From: Cognatundibacterium luofuense
GTDB lineage: Bacteria; Pseudomonadota; Gammaproteobacteria; Burkholderiales; Burkholderiaceae_D
Length of the DNA: 64,000 nt
Reading direction: 5' to 3'
NCBI RefSeq assembly: GCF_018139685.1
Contig: NZ_JAGSPN010000003.1
Location: forward strand, 284,037 to 348,036
The position numbers and the translations under genes were made by a program. The notes beneath the pieces were generated by a model. The model had not been told where the DNA came from. It searched no databases and saw only the letters and a list, made by a program, of their open reading frames with translations. The stretch's first letter is position 1, and every line of letters begins with the position of its first letter. Shown here piece after piece: positions 18,503-29,958 of this stretch.

Positions 18503-20278
18503 ATGCAGTCAGATGTTAATAACGTGATGGCGGATATTTCTGAATCACAGTTGCAGCAAAAACAGGTAGTACAGCATCAAACCGAGACGGAGACGCAAGT
18601 TCAGCCGGTTCAACAAAAATCCCCGATGACGCCAATCGCCAGCAACGAGCGTATTGAAGTGCTGGATGTGATACGCGGATTTGCGCTGATCGGTATTTTT
18701 CTGATGAATATCGAGTTTTTTAACCGCAGTACGTACGAAATTGGTGAAGGTATTCCGCATGGTTTAGCAGGACTGAACTGGCTGGCGGCTGTTGGTATTC
18801 AGTATTTTGTCACGGGCAAATTCTGGACCATATTTTCTGTCCTGTTTGGTATGGGGTTTGCTGTGATGCTGACCCGTGCGCAAGCCAGCGGCAGTGAATT
18901 CTTAAAACCATATATCCGACGGGTTGCTGCGCTGGCGGTGTTTGGTATCTTGCATAACACTTTTTTGTGGTCCTGCGATATTTTGTACTGCTACGCCGTA
19001 ACTGCCAGTATGTTATTACTGATTTTATTTGCGTCAGTCAGGGTCTTTGTATCAGGTACGGTGTTATTCGGCGTAATTGCTTTCTTTCCCGCTATGAGCG
19101 CTTTCTTCAGTATTGCCGCCGTATTTGCGCTGGCAGCCTGGATCGCTTTGTATTTACGCAATGAAAGGGGCATCGTACATGGCTTTTATGCGGTTAGTGC
19201 TTCTTTATTAATGGTAGTCGCGGGAGGAATTGCAGCGTTCACAGAAAAAAAAGATGTCGCGCTGATCGTATTGCTGATTGCTGTATTTGGTTTTGTCTTG
19301 AGCTATGTACTGAAGCGCTTTCATCGCAAGCCGGAACAAAGGCCACTTGCCGTTGGCGTGATTTATTATCTCAGTATCTTCGTGGTTGCCGTTGCAATGT
19401 CTGCGTATCAGTATGTTACCGTCGATCAAACGGAGACCGTTACATCCCGGATTCATCAGAATTCTCAAAACGATCAAAAGACAGCAGCGGCAGACATGGC
19501 CAGTGCTGCAGGATCAGCCAAGCCTGCGCAGAAAACTGAAGATAAGAAAACACTGAAAAATCCGGAAAAGAAGCAACAGAACAGTAGCGATAAGGGGGAT
19601 GACCAAAGTGATGATTCTGATGAAGAAGTCCGGCTTGTTCAGATTAACGCATATATTGAGTTAGTTAAGTTTCGTGCATACGAATTTGCGGATAATTATG
19701 GCGGACGAATTTGGGCGTCGCTTACTGTGATTGCCCTGTTCTTGATCGGATTCGGTCTCATGCGTCTGGGTGTGATGGAGAATACGGGAGCTTATTTATC
19801 GCAGTTTAAAAAAATGGCATGGACAGGCATTCCGGTCGGATGGAGTATAGGACTAGCGTCTGCTTACTTTGCAACAGAACACTTTCCCGGGAAAAATGAC
19901 GAAGCATTCAGTCTGAGCACTAGCATGCGGGATCTCAGCGATTTACCCGGCTGCTTAGGCTATCTCTCACTGCTGGTGTGTTTAATGCACACTCGCTGTG
20001 CCAGGTACTTACGGCATTTAGCACCATACGGACGCATGGCGCTGACCAATTATTTAGGGCAAAGTCTGATCGCCAGTACGGTGTTTTACGGCTACGGTCT
20101 GGGCTGGTATGGCATGGAGCGCGCCAAGCAGGTGGTATTTGTGTTTGCCGTCGCCCTGCTGCAAATCGCTTTCAGTCACTGGTGGCTGGCACGTTTCCGT
20201 TACGGGCCGATGGAATGGGTATGGCGTGCCATTACTTACCGGACCTTGCCTGAGAACCGGATAAGGCGCACATCCTGA
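18503..20278 (+). CDS. DUF418 multispanning membrane protein with a charged insert
   Basis: The start is uncertain: ATG 18503 or GTG 18482, neither with a strong ribosome site. The N-terminal part (about residues 50-75) carries the family motif RIEVLDVIRGFALIGIFLMN. The C-terminal DUF418 domain ends in HWWLARFRYGPMEWVWRAIT. About ten hydrophobic segments are visible. In the middle (about residues 320-380) is a polar, low-complexity insert rich in Lys, Asp, Ser and Gln, which I do not recall as usual for this family and which probably forms a soluble loop. The YeiB/DUF418 family has no firmly known function. Repeats flank the gene on both sides. Confidence 0.82.
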   Translation: MQSDVNNVMADISESQLQQKQVVQHQTETETQVQPVQQKSPMTPIASNERIEVLDVIRGFALIGIFLMNIEFFNRSTYEIGEGIPHGLAGLNWLAAVGIQYFVTGKFWTIFSVLFGMGFAVMLTRAQASGSEFLKPYIRRVAALAVFGILHNTFLWSCDILYCYAVTASMLLLILFASVRVFVSGTVLFGVIAFFPAMSAFFSIAAVFALAAWIALYLRNERGIVHGFYAVSASLLMVVAGGIAAFTEKKDVALIVLLIAVFGFVLSYVLKRFHRKPEQRPLAVGVIYYLSIFVVAVAMSAYQYVTVDQTETVTSRIHQNSQNDQKTAAADMASAAGSAKPAQKTEDKKTLKNPEKKQQNSSDKGDDQSDDSDEEVRLVQINAYIELVKFRAYEFADNYGGRIWASLTVIALFLIGFGLMRLGVMENTGAYLSQFKKMAWTGIPVGWSIGLASAYFATEHFPGKNDEAFSLSTSMRDLSDLPGCLGYLSLLVCLMHTRCARYLRHLAPYGRMALTNYLGQSLIASTVFYGYGLGWYGMERAKQVVFVFAVALLQIAFSHWWLARFRYGPMEWVWRAITYRTLPENRIRRTS

Positions 20279-20288
20279 TCTATCGGCT

Positions 20289-20383
20289 GTGCAAATATCG
20301 TCATCTGCTATTTCCGGAAGCCCTGACTTTCTGCCGACGACCGCCGGATCGCTGTGCTGAACACCGCATTTGAGCCATTTTTT
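20289..20383 (+). repeat. ~90-bp interspersed repeat, copy C
   Basis: Begins GTGCAAATATCGTCATCTGC; core and end match copies A and B almost exactly. It begins 10 bp behind the DUF418 stop codon. Confidence 0.9.
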
Positions 20384-20472
20384 GCTTGAAAACCGGTTTT
20401 GCTGGCGGTTTTGCGGGGGCTTCTGGTATGTTGGGGGATTGTGCCTGCGGGCAGGCTGATGGCGGAGAGGGT

Positions 20473-21429
20473 ATGGCGGCGGGGATAGGGTTTGCGCTGA
20501 TTGCAGGGATGTTGTGGGGGCTGGTATTTATTGCGCCGCTGATGCTGGCGGAGTATCCGGCAATGTTGTTGTCTGCGGGACGCTATCTGGCCTTCGGGTT
20601 GATTGCACTGCCGCTGGGCTGGCTGGACCGGCACAATCTGCGTCGTTTGTCGGCAGCAGACTGGCGCGAGGCGCTGAAGCTGGCGCTGGTGGGCAATCTG
20701 CTGTACTACCTGTGTCTGGCCAGCGCGATTCAGCGTGCGGGTGGCGCATTGCCGACCATGATCATCGGTACCTTGCCGGTGGTGATTGCGATTACTGCGA
20801 ACCGGCGTAATGTGCAGCGCGACGGGCAGTTGCCGTGGCGTTTGCTGGCGTTTCCGCTGGTGCTGATCCTGAGCGGCATTTTGCTGGTCAATCATGCGGA
20901 AATGCAGGGCATGCAGCAGACTGGCGAATGGTCGCTGCAAACCTATGGCAGTGGCGTTTTGCTGGCGTGTCTGGCGGTGGCGTGCTGGACCTGGTATCCG
21001 GTGCGCAATGCAGACTGGCTGCGTAATCATCCTGACCGCAGCCCGCGCTCATGGGCGACGGCGCAAGGTTTGATGACGTTGCCACTGTCGGCCATCCTGA
21101 TGGCGGGTATCGGTTTGCTGCCGGAAAGCGGCGGCGTGGCATTTCCGTTCGGCCCGACGCCGCAGAAATTCATTCTGCTGATGCTGGCGATGGGCTTGTT
21201 AGCATCGTGGCTGGGCACCTTGTGCTGGAACGAAGCGAGCCAGCGTTTGCCAACTGCGCTGGCGGGCCAACTGATTGTGTTTGAGACCCTGTTTGCGTTG
21301 CTGTACGCCTTTGTGTTGCGTGGTGAATTTCCGCCTTTGCAGATACTGGCCGGTATCGCATTGCTGGTATCCGGTGTGATTCTGGCGGTGCGGATACGCC
21401 CGGTCGGTGCGGTGGAATCGGCACATTAA
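20473..21429 (+). CDS. EamA/DMT-family transporter
   Basis: ATG 20473 follows GGAGAGGGT and gives 318 residues. About ten hydrophobic segments in two homologous halves are visible, beginning IGFALIAGMLWGLVFIAPLM and, in the second half, LLACLAVACWTWYPV. The EamA pattern of small residues and the final GIALLVSGVILAVRI helix fit drug/metabolite exporters. The substrate is unknown. The gene is notably GC-rich and stands alone, with a terminator behind it. Confidence 0.88.
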   Translation: MAAGIGFALIAGMLWGLVFIAPLMLAEYPAMLLSAGRYLAFGLIALPLGWLDRHNLRRLSAADWREALKLALVGNLLYYLCLASAIQRAGGALPTMIIGTLPVVIAITANRRNVQRDGQLPWRLLAFPLVLILSGILLVNHAEMQGMQQTGEWSLQTYGSGVLLACLAVACWTWYPVRNADWLRNHPDRSPRSWATAQGLMTLPLSAILMAGIGLLPESGGVAFPFGPTPQKFILLMLAMGLLASWLGTLCWNEASQRLPTALAGQLIVFETLFALLYAFVLRGEFPPLQILAGIALLVSGVILAVRIRPVGAVESAH

Positions 21430-21468
21430 TCAGTAAGTCATCAGAGAATAGGGTTGTTGCACTGCAAA

Positions 21469-21511
21469 TAACGCCGGATTGCTGAAATATTCAGCATTTC
21501 CGGCGTTTTTG
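21469..21511 (+). terminator. Terminator of the EamA gene
   Basis: AACGCCGGA-TTGCTGA and TCAGCA-TTTCCGGCGTT pair around AATAT and are followed by T residues. Confidence 0.85.
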
Positions 21512-21617
21512 CTATGTATTCCGGGTAGATTCTGTTGCGATGCAAAATCTTTTAACGTCGCTTAAATCACATTGAATGTCGCGTAAACATCAGTTAAATC
21601 CAGATTAAATACTCTAA

Positions 21618-22654
<1,037 letters not shown>

Positions 22655-22655
<1 letters not shown>

Positions 22656-23635
22656 TGCGCAGCTTGCCGGTATTGCCCGCTGCGGCGGGCATTTTTCTGA
22701 CCGTCACCGGTTTTGTCTGGTTCCTGACAGAACCGGCGGCCGGTGTGCCTGCGGCTGCGCTGAATTCTGCTTCTGCACCCGTGTTTGCACAATCCATGCA
22801 GGGAACCCGTCCTGACGGGCAACTGACGATACGGCATGATCAGTTACAGGTCGATCCGGAGTTACTGTATCTGTTCGACTATTACCTGTCTGCGCAGGGC
22901 GAAAAACCCCTGCCGCAAATTCTGGAGGCAATTCGTGCAGAATTGCGTCAGCGTTTGCAGCCTTCGTCGCAGGCACTGGCGCAGGCGGAGCAATTGCTGA
23001 ACCGTTATCTGGACTATAAAAAAGCCTTGCTGGCGCTGGAAAAAGCAGAAAACTCATCAGAAACAAAACTGAACACGGCCGCCAGACTGCGGGCACGTCT
23101 GTCACGTCTGCATCAGTTGCGGGTCAGTATGTTTTCCGAGAAAGATGCGTTAGCCTTGTTTGCGCTGGAAGAAATGCGCGATGCCGATGCTGTACGGCGT
23201 ATGGAAATTTTTGAAGACACTAAGCTGAGTCTTGCAGAGAAACAGCAAGCCTATGCAAGGCTGGATGCGAACTTACCGGCGCGCTTAAAAGAAGAGCGCG
23301 AAGCGCCGCAAAGGATTCAGAATGTGGAACAGCAGGTAGCGCAAATGCGTGCATCCGGTGCCAGCGAGCAGGATGTTTATCAGTTCCGCGCCATGCAATT
23401 TTCTGCTGACGCCGCGTATCGCTTACAAGAACTGGATCGCGAAGAACAACAGTGGGCAAATCGCATTCAGCTTTATCAGCAAGCCTTGCGACAGGCATTG
23501 CAATTGCCGGACGGCCCCTTGCATTTGCCAGCGGTGCTGACGCCGTCACAACAGATCGCATTGCAATCGCTGCGTAACCAGTTTTTTAGTCCGCAGGAAC
23601 AGCAAAGACTGGCGGCTTACGAGGGACGCAGCTGA
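22655..23635 (+). CDS. Lipase chaperone (steric foldase)
   Basis: The 326-residue protein begins with a membrane anchor (AAAGIFLTVTGFVWFLTE, about residues 9-26). A variable Ala/Pro linker follows, then the foldase domain with the RxxFDY(F/Y)LSAxGE-type motif, here LFDYYLSAQGE (about residues 71-81). The rest is long amphipathic helices. It is anchored in the inner membrane and folds the lipase encoded just upstream. TAATG couples the two genes. Confidence 0.93.
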
Positions 23636-23730
23636 TTTTTTCGTGGTGAGGAGAATGCCATGCGGCACACCGTACGCATGGCATCGTTCTGACTTTCAAT
23701 TTCTACTGCGGATCACACGGATCACTTTGA

Positions 23731-23997
23731 TTACACTGGCGTGATATGTGTGATGTGCGGTGCACCTTGCAGCGGCTGATAAATCTGTACGATGGCTTCC
23801 CACTGACCAATAGCAGGGCTTACCAGGGAAGCAAGGCATTTATAACGGTAATTGGTTCCGGCCACAACCTGTGTCGAAACCATTTGCGGTGTATAGCTTA
23901 CACCGAGCAAGCCGTGTGTCGCTTCTACGAAAATTATCTTTTCTTCCGGTGTAACAGGACCCCAAGCAGACCAGCCGCCAACTGTGTTCGTTGTCAT
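23731..23997 (-). CDS. Small cystatin-like protein
   Basis: ATG 23997 is preceded by AAGGAG and gives 88 residues. The sequence has the cystatin/stefin plan: a Gly-containing N-terminus (VGGWSAWGPVTPEE), an alpha-helical stretch (FVEATHGLLGV), the QxVxG hairpin motif as QVVAG (about residues 48-52) followed by TNYRYKC, and a C-terminal strand. Cystatins inhibit papain-type cysteine proteases. No signal peptide is seen, so it would be cytoplasmic like stefins. The target in the bacterium is unknown. It is convergent with the lipase operon. Confidence 0.75.
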   Translation of the reverse strand: MTTNTVGGWSAWGPVTPEEKIIFVEATHGLLGVSYTPQMVSTQVVAGTNYRYKCLASLVSPAIGQWEAIVQIYQPLQGAPHITHITPV

Positions 23998-24293
23998 TGC
24001 GATGCTCCTTAAATTGGTTGAGAGAAGAGTCAGTGCGAAACAGTTCGCTAGCCGACAACATGACCATTGCAAACCTTGTGCCAGCTATGACCAACCCGTC
24101 ATCAGACCCGGAGCGGGTTTGTTTTAGTGTAAAAAAGGGATTTTTTGCTTAACTGACATGTCAGTGACATGTGTTAGCCTTGTAAATTATCTCAGTTACG
24201 ATCAGAGTTTCCTGCCTCATCCTTGTGTTGGCGCAAACGCCTGCTGCAGACCGCCTGAAACAATACAATCAGACTTCGCCGGAGATGCCACAG

Positions 24294-25508
24294 ATGGAAA
24301 ATACGACGACTACCCCGAAAAAAATGCGCTGGTGGTTTTTGCTGCCACCGGTGGTGCTGGTGTGTGGTGTGCTCTGGTTTAACAGCAGTCATCCGCAACA
24401 GGATGTGTACACGGTGCAGCGCAAGGATTTCATTCAGACCGTGGTCGCCAGCGGACGGGTGGAAACGCCGCACCGGATTGATCTGGGGGCGCAAATAACC
24501 GCGCAGGTTGTCAGTGTTCCTGTTGCTGAAGGTCAGCAGGTCAGCAAAGGACAGTTGCTGATTGCACTGGATGCCAGAGAAAGTGAAGCATTGCTGGCAC
24601 AGGCAGAATTACAAATTGCGCAGGCCGAAGCCAGACTCAGGCAATTGCGTGAGGTGGATGCGCCGGTGGCGGAGCAAAGTCTGCGTCAGGCCATGGTCAC
24701 ACGCGATACGGCGCGCAACCAGCATCAGCGGCAGCAGGATTTATTCAAACGCGGATTTATCGGTCAGGCAGCGCTCGACGAATCACAAAAAAATCACGAT
24801 GTGGCGGAAGCCGCTTTGCAGGTGGCAGTACGTCACGCAGCTGGCACGGCGCCGAAAGGCAGTGATACCGCACTGGCGCTGGCAGCACTGGAAACCGCGA
24901 AAGCCAGTGCTGCGGCTGCCAAAGCCCGTGTGACCTATACCCGCATTACCGCACCAGCCGATGGCGTGCTGATCGCGCGGCAGGTGGAGCCCGGTGATCT
25001 GGTGCAGGCAGGGAAATTACTGATGACCTTGTCCCCGCAGGCGATACCGCAACTGGTGGTGCAGATCGATGAAAAGAGTATGCGTCACCTGCAAATTGGG
25101 CAGGATGCACTGGCATCGCTGGATGCGTTTCCCGAACAGCGTTTTCCGGCGAAACTGGTGTACATCAATCCGGCGGTGAATGCGCAGACCGGTGCTGTGA
25201 CTGTGAAGCTGGATGTATTGAAAGTACCGCCTGAAATGCGGCAGGACATGACAGCGTCGGTGGATATTCAGGTCGCCAGTCATCCGCAGGCATTACTGAT
25301 TGATAGCGCCGCAATCCGGGAACCTTACAGTCGTGAACCGTCGGTGATGCTGATCAGTAACGGCAAAGCGGAAAAACGGGTGATACGGACCGGCGCCAGT
25401 GCAGGCGGGCAAACCGAAGTACTGGACGGTCTGGTGCAGGGTGATCAGGTTTTGTCTGCGCAGTCTGCGGTGAAAGCCGGTGAGCGCGTACGTGTAGCGG
25501 CGCAGTAA
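24294..25508 (+). CDS. HlyD/MacA-type periplasmic adaptor (RND/ABC exporter)
   Basis: The chosen ATG 24294 follows GGAG by 9 nt and gives 404 residues. One membrane helix (WWFLLPPVVLVCGVLWF, about residues 13-29) is followed by a lipoyl/barrel-sandwich segment (VVASGRVE, AEGQQVSKGQLLIALD). A coiled-coil hairpin comes next (about 90-190, many Ala and Gln), then beta-barrel and membrane-proximal domains (ADGVLIARQVEPGDLVQAGK, NPAVNAQTGAVTVKLDV). It links an inner-membrane ABC complex to an outer-membrane channel. The permease and ATPase genes follow directly. Confidence 0.9.
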   Translation: MENTTTTPKKMRWWFLLPPVVLVCGVLWFNSSHPQQDVYTVQRKDFIQTVVASGRVETPHRIDLGAQITAQVVSVPVAEGQQVSKGQLLIALDARESEALLAQAELQIAQAEARLRQLREVDAPVAEQSLRQAMVTRDTARNQHQRQQDLFKRGFIGQAALDESQKNHDVAEAALQVAVRHAAGTAPKGSDTALALAALETAKASAAAAKARVTYTRITAPADGVLIARQVEPGDLVQAGKLLMTLSPQAIPQLVVQIDEKSMRHLQIGQDALASLDAFPEQRFPAKLVYINPAVNAQTGAVTVKLDVLKVPPEMRQDMTASVDIQVASHPQALLIDSAAIREPYSREPSVMLISNGKAEKRVIRTGASAGGQTEVLDGLVQGDQVLSAQSAVKAGERVRVAAQ

Positions 25509-25519
25509 GCGGAGGGCAC

Positions 25520-26734
25520 ATGAAAAACTGGCTGCCGTTTGAATGGATAGTCGCGCTGCGTTTTCTGAAAGAAGGGCGCATGCAAACTGCGTTTATTATG
25601 GGCGGTATCGCCATTGGTGTGGCGGTGATTGTGTTTATGTCGGAGTTACTGATCGGTCTGCAGGGTAATTTCATCAAGCGCGTGCTGACCGGCCAATCCC
25701 ATGTGCAGTTACTGAATCAGAAAGAACAGGCCAGACCGTTGCGTGAGCAGGAGGCCGCAAGTATTCAGGCACCCGTGCAAAGGGTGCGCTCCATCGACCA
25801 GTGGCAATCGGTGAAAAAAACGCTGCAGGCGATACATGGTGTGCAAGTCGTGACGCCGACTTTGTCCGGCGCGGCATTGCTGACCCGTGGTGGTGGCAGC
25901 CGTTCGGTGTCGGTGGTTGGTGTGGAAGCGGAAGATTATTTTCGTATCGTCGCCATTCCGGAAAAAATCGTCAAAGGTCAGCCGCGTTTGTGGGCCAGCG
26001 ATGTGCTGATCGGTACTGATCTGGCAACGGATCTCGGCGTTTCGCTTGGCGACAAAGTCCGGCTCGATACCGGTAACGGTTCTGCGATGGTGCTGACGGT
26101 GTCCGGTATTTTTGATCTGGGCAGTCGCGGTGCTAATCAGCGCACCACTTTTGTTGCGCTGCGTACGGTGCAAAGTCTGCTCGGCTTGCCGGGCGGCGCA
26201 ACCACGCTCGAAGTCACGGTCAGTGATGTCTGGGCGGCGGAAGACATGGCGCGCCAGATGACGCGCCTGACCGGCATCGAGGCTGACAGCTGGATCCATA
26301 ACAACGCCCAGTTTTTTGCATCGATCAGCGCACAAACCACCGCCAATACCGCGATCCGTTTTTTTGTTGGTTTGTCGGTCGCTTTTGGTATTGCCAGCGT
26401 ACTGGTGGTGTCGGTTGTTCAGAAGTCGCGCGAAATCGGGATTTTGCGGGCGATGGGGATCACGCAGGGAAAAATTCTCAGAGTATTTCTGTTGCAGGGC
26501 GGGTTGCTCGGGCTGGGTGGTTCACTGATTGGTTGTTCGCTCGGCGCTACCGGTTTGCTGCTATGGGAGCATTTTGCGCGTAATCCCGACGGCACGCCGA
26601 TGTGGGTACTGGAATTTCATACGGCGCTGTTCGGTGGTGCAGTCATTCTGGCCATGCTGACCGGCTTGTTGTCTGCGCTGGCACCGGCCTTACGTGCTGC
26701 ACGGCTGGACCCTGTGATTGCTATCCGCGCCTGA
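25520..26734 (+). CDS. FtsX/MacB-type ABC permease
   Basis: The 404-residue protein starts with an amphipathic segment and a membrane helix ([21 protein letters not shown]). A large periplasmic MacB-type domain follows (about residues 45-270: [32 protein letters not shown]). The end has three helices with the conserved EIGILRAMG motif (about 307-315) and [16 protein letters not shown]. Such permeases do not form a simple channel but work as mechanotransmitters for periplasmic export. It lies between adaptor and ATPase genes in one operon. Confidence 0.9.
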   Translation: MKNWLPFEWIVALRFLKEGRMQTAFIMGGIAIGVAVIVFMSELLIGLQGNFIKRVLTGQSHVQLLNQKEQARPLREQEAASIQAPVQRVRSIDQWQSVKKTLQAIHGVQVVTPTLSGAALLTRGGGSRSVSVVGVEAEDYFRIVAIPEKIVKGQPRLWASDVLIGTDLATDLGVSLGDKVRLDTGNGSAMVLTVSGIFDLGSRGANQRTTFVALRTVQSLLGLPGGATTLEVTVSDVWAAEDMARQMTRLTGIEADSWIHNNAQFFASISAQTTANTAIRFFVGLSVAFGIASVLVVSVVQKSREIGILRAMGITQGKILRVFLLQGGLLGLGGSLIGCSLGATGLLLWEHFARNPDGTPMWVLEFHTALFGGAVILAMLTGLLSALAPALRAARLDPVIAIRA

Positions 26735-26744
26735 GAGACTGACC

Positions 26745-27452
26745 ATGAATACGCTGCCCGATCAGAAAAACAGTGTGCCGGTGATGGAATTGTCCGGCAT
26801 TCGCAAGTCCTTTAATGTCGGTACGCCGATAGAAAACGAAGTCCTGCATGGTATTGATCTGATATTGCCGCAGGGAGAGTTTTGCGCCGTGATGGGACCG
26901 TCCGGTTCTGGTAAAAGTACGCTGCTGAATATTGTCGGTTTGCTGGACAGACCTACAGCAGGTGATTTGCGTATTTTAGGCGAGTCCACCATCGCGCTGG
27001 ATGATGCTGCACTGACCCATTTGCGCGGAAAAACGATCGGCTTTGTGTTTCAGTATCACCATTTAATTTCTGCGTTTACTGCTTTGGAAAATGTCATGAT
27101 GCCGATGCTGGGCCAGCGCGGATTTCCGGATGATGCTATGCGCGCCCGCGCTGAATTTCTGCTGGAAAGCGTCGGTCTGACGCGCTGGAAAGATCAGCCA
27201 GCCAATCGCTTATCCGGCGGACAGCAGCAAAGGGTGGCCGTGGCACGCGCACTGGCAATGGACCCGCCATTGCTACTGGCAGATGAGCCTACCGGTAATC
27301 TGGATACGCAAAGCGCCGAGAGTGTATTTTCCATGCTGCGTGAAGTCAGCCGTGCACACGGCACCGCAATCCTGTTCGTCACTCATAACCCCGAACTGGC
27401 AGAGCGTTGTGACCGCACCGTCCGTGTGGTGGACGGGCGTTTGCAGCAGTAA
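26745..27452 (+). CDS. LolD/MacB-type ABC ATPase
   Basis: ATG 26745 gives 235 residues with Walker [10 protein letters not shown] (about residues 50-58), Q-loop [20 protein letters not shown], signature [15 protein letters not shown], Walker [13 protein letters not shown] and H-loop FVTHNPELA. It energises the preceding FtsX-like permease. The gene starts 10 bp after the permease stop. Typical of the LolD/MacB/FtsE subfamily. Confidence 0.93.
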   Translation: MNTLPDQKNSVPVMELSGIRKSFNVGTPIENEVLHGIDLILPQGEFCAVMGPSGSGKSTLLNIVGLLDRPTAGDLRILGESTIALDDAALTHLRGKTIGFVFQYHHLISAFTALENVMMPMLGQRGFPDDAMRARAEFLLESVGLTRWKDQPANRLSGGQQQRVAVARALAMDPPLLLADEPTGNLDTQSAESVFSMLREVSRAHGTAILFVTHNPELAERCDRTVRVVDGRLQQ

Positions 27453-27591
27453 ACGGTAAGGCCTGAAAACACTGCAGACGACCGGAATTCACTCTAGTTC
27501 CTTGCAATTGCATTGCTGACAATGGCAGATCTGCCGGTTACTGCACGCCATGTGATGGTAGCCGGATTTCTGTTACCAAACGAGGTCTGTC

Positions 27592-28458
27592 ATGCAATTC
27601 ACGGAAGAGATACAGCAAACCCTGCTGCAATTCAAAGCGCAGGGAAAAACCTATACCCAGTGTGTGTTTTTACTGGCGGGAGAACTTGGCTACAGTTTGC
27701 CGGTTGCGCACCGGATTACGGAAGCGGTATGGAATCTTGAAGGCAATCAGCGCCGGATTTTTCATTTGCCACCGTCTGCGACCCTGCCTTGCCCTGATAT
27801 CAATACACAGGGTAGCGGTGCGACGATTGCTCTGTCAGACCGGAAAATTTGCATTGCATTTGAACAAATTGCAACGCGCATTGTTTTGCTGGATGGTTTC
27901 TTATCTGATGCGGAATGCGATGCCCTTTGCGCTTCAGCCGGAACTTTTCAGGCATCAGTGGTGATGAGCGGGAATGATGCAGCAAGCGAAGTGGACCGGG
28001 CGATTCGCACCAGCATGAGTGCATCGCTGAATACAGGCGAATCTATCGTGCAGACCGTACAAAAACGGGCAGCGGAATTGCTGAACTGGCCTTTGCATCA
28101 ATGCGAAACCTTACAGATTCAGCGTTATCTGCCGGGTGACCAGTATCAGCCGCATTACGATTATTTTCAGCCCGGTGCGGATGATTTTGAACAGATCGTC
28201 AGCTACAGCGGTCAGCGTGTCGCGACGCTGATTATGTATCTGAATACACCGGAGCGTGGCGGCGATACTTATTTCTGGAATCTGGGTATGAAGATCAAAG
28301 CCCGTAAAGGCAGCGCTGTCTTTTTTAGTTATCCGGATGCCAGTCCGCGCGGAGGCAGTTTTCATGGTGGTGATATGGTGATCACCGGAGAAAAATGGAT
28401 TGCAACGCAATGGCTGCGTTCACCGCCAGTACCGGTATCAGACGATACCGGTCAGTAA
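27592..28458 (+). CDS. Prolyl 4-hydroxylase-like 2-oxoglutarate/Fe(II) oxygenase
   Basis: The 288-residue protein has a small helical N-terminus and a C-terminal P4H domain. Iron ligands are HYD (His near 187, Asp near 189) and a distal His in SFHGGDMV (about 257). The 2-oxoglutarate-binding Lys is in GEKWIATQW (about 265). The family hydroxylates prolines in proteins; bacterial substrates include EF-Tu in Pseudomonas. The target here is not known. The gene stands alone. Confidence 0.88.
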   Translation: MQFTEEIQQTLLQFKAQGKTYTQCVFLLAGELGYSLPVAHRITEAVWNLEGNQRRIFHLPPSATLPCPDINTQGSGATIALSDRKICIAFEQIATRIVLLDGFLSDAECDALCASAGTFQASVVMSGNDAASEVDRAIRTSMSASLNTGESIVQTVQKRAAELLNWPLHQCETLQIQRYLPGDQYQPHYDYFQPGADDFEQIVSYSGQRVATLIMYLNTPERGGDTYFWNLGMKIKARKGSAVFFSYPDASPRGGSFHGGDMVITGEKWIATQWLRSPPVPVSDDTGQ

Positions 28459-28601
28459 GCATCCTGACCGGTAACAACGCATGAGTCCGAACGCGGAAGA
28501 TGCGTCGTGGCGTATAAGTTTATGCAATTTAATTATTTTTCAATCGCAGCACTTCGTTCTTAAGATGGGAGTTTGTTCACTCATCTTTGGAGCGCTTGCG
28601 A

Positions 28602-29873
28602 ATGAAACCAGAAACGCTTGCAGTACACGCTGGCTATCAGCCAGATCCGGTGACACGTGCAGTAGCTGTACCGTTGTATCAGACAGTCGCGTATGCCTTC
28701 GATAACACGCAGCACGGCGCGGATTTATTTGACCTGAAGGTCGCGGGAAATATTTATTCCCGCATCACCAATCCGACCAATGATGTACTGGAAAAACGTG
28801 TCGCCGCGCTGGAGGGGGGCATCGGTGCGCTGGCACTGGCTTCCGGTCAGGCAGCGATTACTTACGCGATTCAGACCATCGCCGAAGCCGGTGACAATAT
28901 CGTTTCTGCGGCAACCTTGTACGGCGGTACTTACAATCTGTTTGCGCATACCTTGCCGCAGTACGGCATTGAGACACGGTTTGCAGATGCGCGTGATCCG
29001 GCATCGTTTGCGGCGCTGATTGATGAGCGTACCAAAGCGATTTACGCGGAATCGATTGGCAATCCGCTGGGCAATATCACCGATATCGCGGTGCTGGCGG
29101 AAATCGCGCATGCACACGGTGTGCCGCTGATCGTGGATAACACAGTGCCGTCGCCGTATCTGTTGCGCCCGTTTGAGCATGGTGCAGATATCGTGGTGCA
29201 TTCGCTCACCAAATATCTGGGTGGTCACGGTACGTCGATCGGCGGCATTATCGTGGATTCCGGCAAGTTTCCGTGGGCGCAGCATAAGGAACGTTTCCGC
29301 CGCCTGAATGAGCCGGATGTGTCCTATCACGGTGTGGTCTATACCGAAGCACTGGGCGAAGCAGCTTACATAGGTCGTGCGCGGGTTGTTCCCTTACGCA
29401 ATATGGGTGCGGCGCTGTCGCCGTTTAATGCCTTCCTGATACTGCAAGGCATAGAAACACTGGCACTGCGCCTCGACCGCATCACGGAGAATACGCTGGC
29501 GATTGCGAAACACTTGCAACAGCATCCGAAAGTGGAGTGGGTGAATTACGCCGGATTGCCGGATCACCGCGATCATGCGCTGGCGAAGAAATATCTGGGT
29601 GGCCGTCCTTCCGGCATTCTGACCTTCGGATTAGCCGGTGGTCGTGAAGCCGGTGCACGTTTTCAGGATGCACTGAAACTGTTCACCCGTCTGGTGAATA
29701 TCGGCGATGTGCGTTCGCTGGCATGCCATCCGGCGACCACTACGCACCGCCAGCTGAATCCGGAAGAACTGGCTAAAGCCGGTGTCACCGAGGATACTGT
29801 GCGTCTGTCGATTGGTATCGAGCATATTGATGACCTGATTGCCGATCTGGAGCAGGCGCTGGCGGAAGCGTGA
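28602..29873 (+). CDS. metY: O-acetylhomoserine sulfhydrylase
   Basis: ATG 28602 lies 10 nt behind GGAG and gives 423 residues. The protein is a Cys/Met metabolism PLP enzyme with YSRITNPTNDVLEKRVAALEGG, ASGQAA (phosphate binding), VDNTVPSPYLLRP, and the PLP lysine in VVHSLTKYLGGHG (about residue 205). The Leu-Phe-Asp-Leu and GRHPS-like features (KYLGGRPSGILTF) point to the O-acetylhomoserine sulfhydrylase branch rather than cystathionine enzymes. It makes homocysteine from O-acetylhomoserine and sulfide. Confidence 0.92.
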   Translation: MKPETLAVHAGYQPDPVTRAVAVPLYQTVAYAFDNTQHGADLFDLKVAGNIYSRITNPTNDVLEKRVAALEGGIGALALASGQAAITYAIQTIAEAGDNIVSAATLYGGTYNLFAHTLPQYGIETRFADARDPASFAALIDERTKAIYAESIGNPLGNITDIAVLAEIAHAHGVPLIVDNTVPSPYLLRPFEHGADIVVHSLTKYLGGHGTSIGGIIVDSGKFPWAQHKERFRRLNEPDVSYHGVVYTEALGEAAYIGRARVVPLRNMGAALSPFNAFLILQGIETLALRLDRITENTLAIAKHLQQHPKVEWVNYAGLPDHRDHALAKKYLGGRPSGILTFGLAGGREAGARFQDALKLFTRLVNIGDVRSLACHPATTTHRQLNPEELAKAGVTEDTVRLSIGIEHIDDLIADLEQALAEA

Positions 29874-29958
29874 GCCTTTTCCTTCGTGTCAGTGTTTTGT
29901 CCGGCGTCACCTGAGCTGCATTTGCCGGACGAATTCCCACAGTTTTACACCCGATATT

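Noticed and set aside
16146-20383. Repeat copies A-C considered as a CRISPR array
   Set aside because: Units are about 90 bp, lie ~2 kb apart with genes between them, and have no regular spacers; no cas genes are present.
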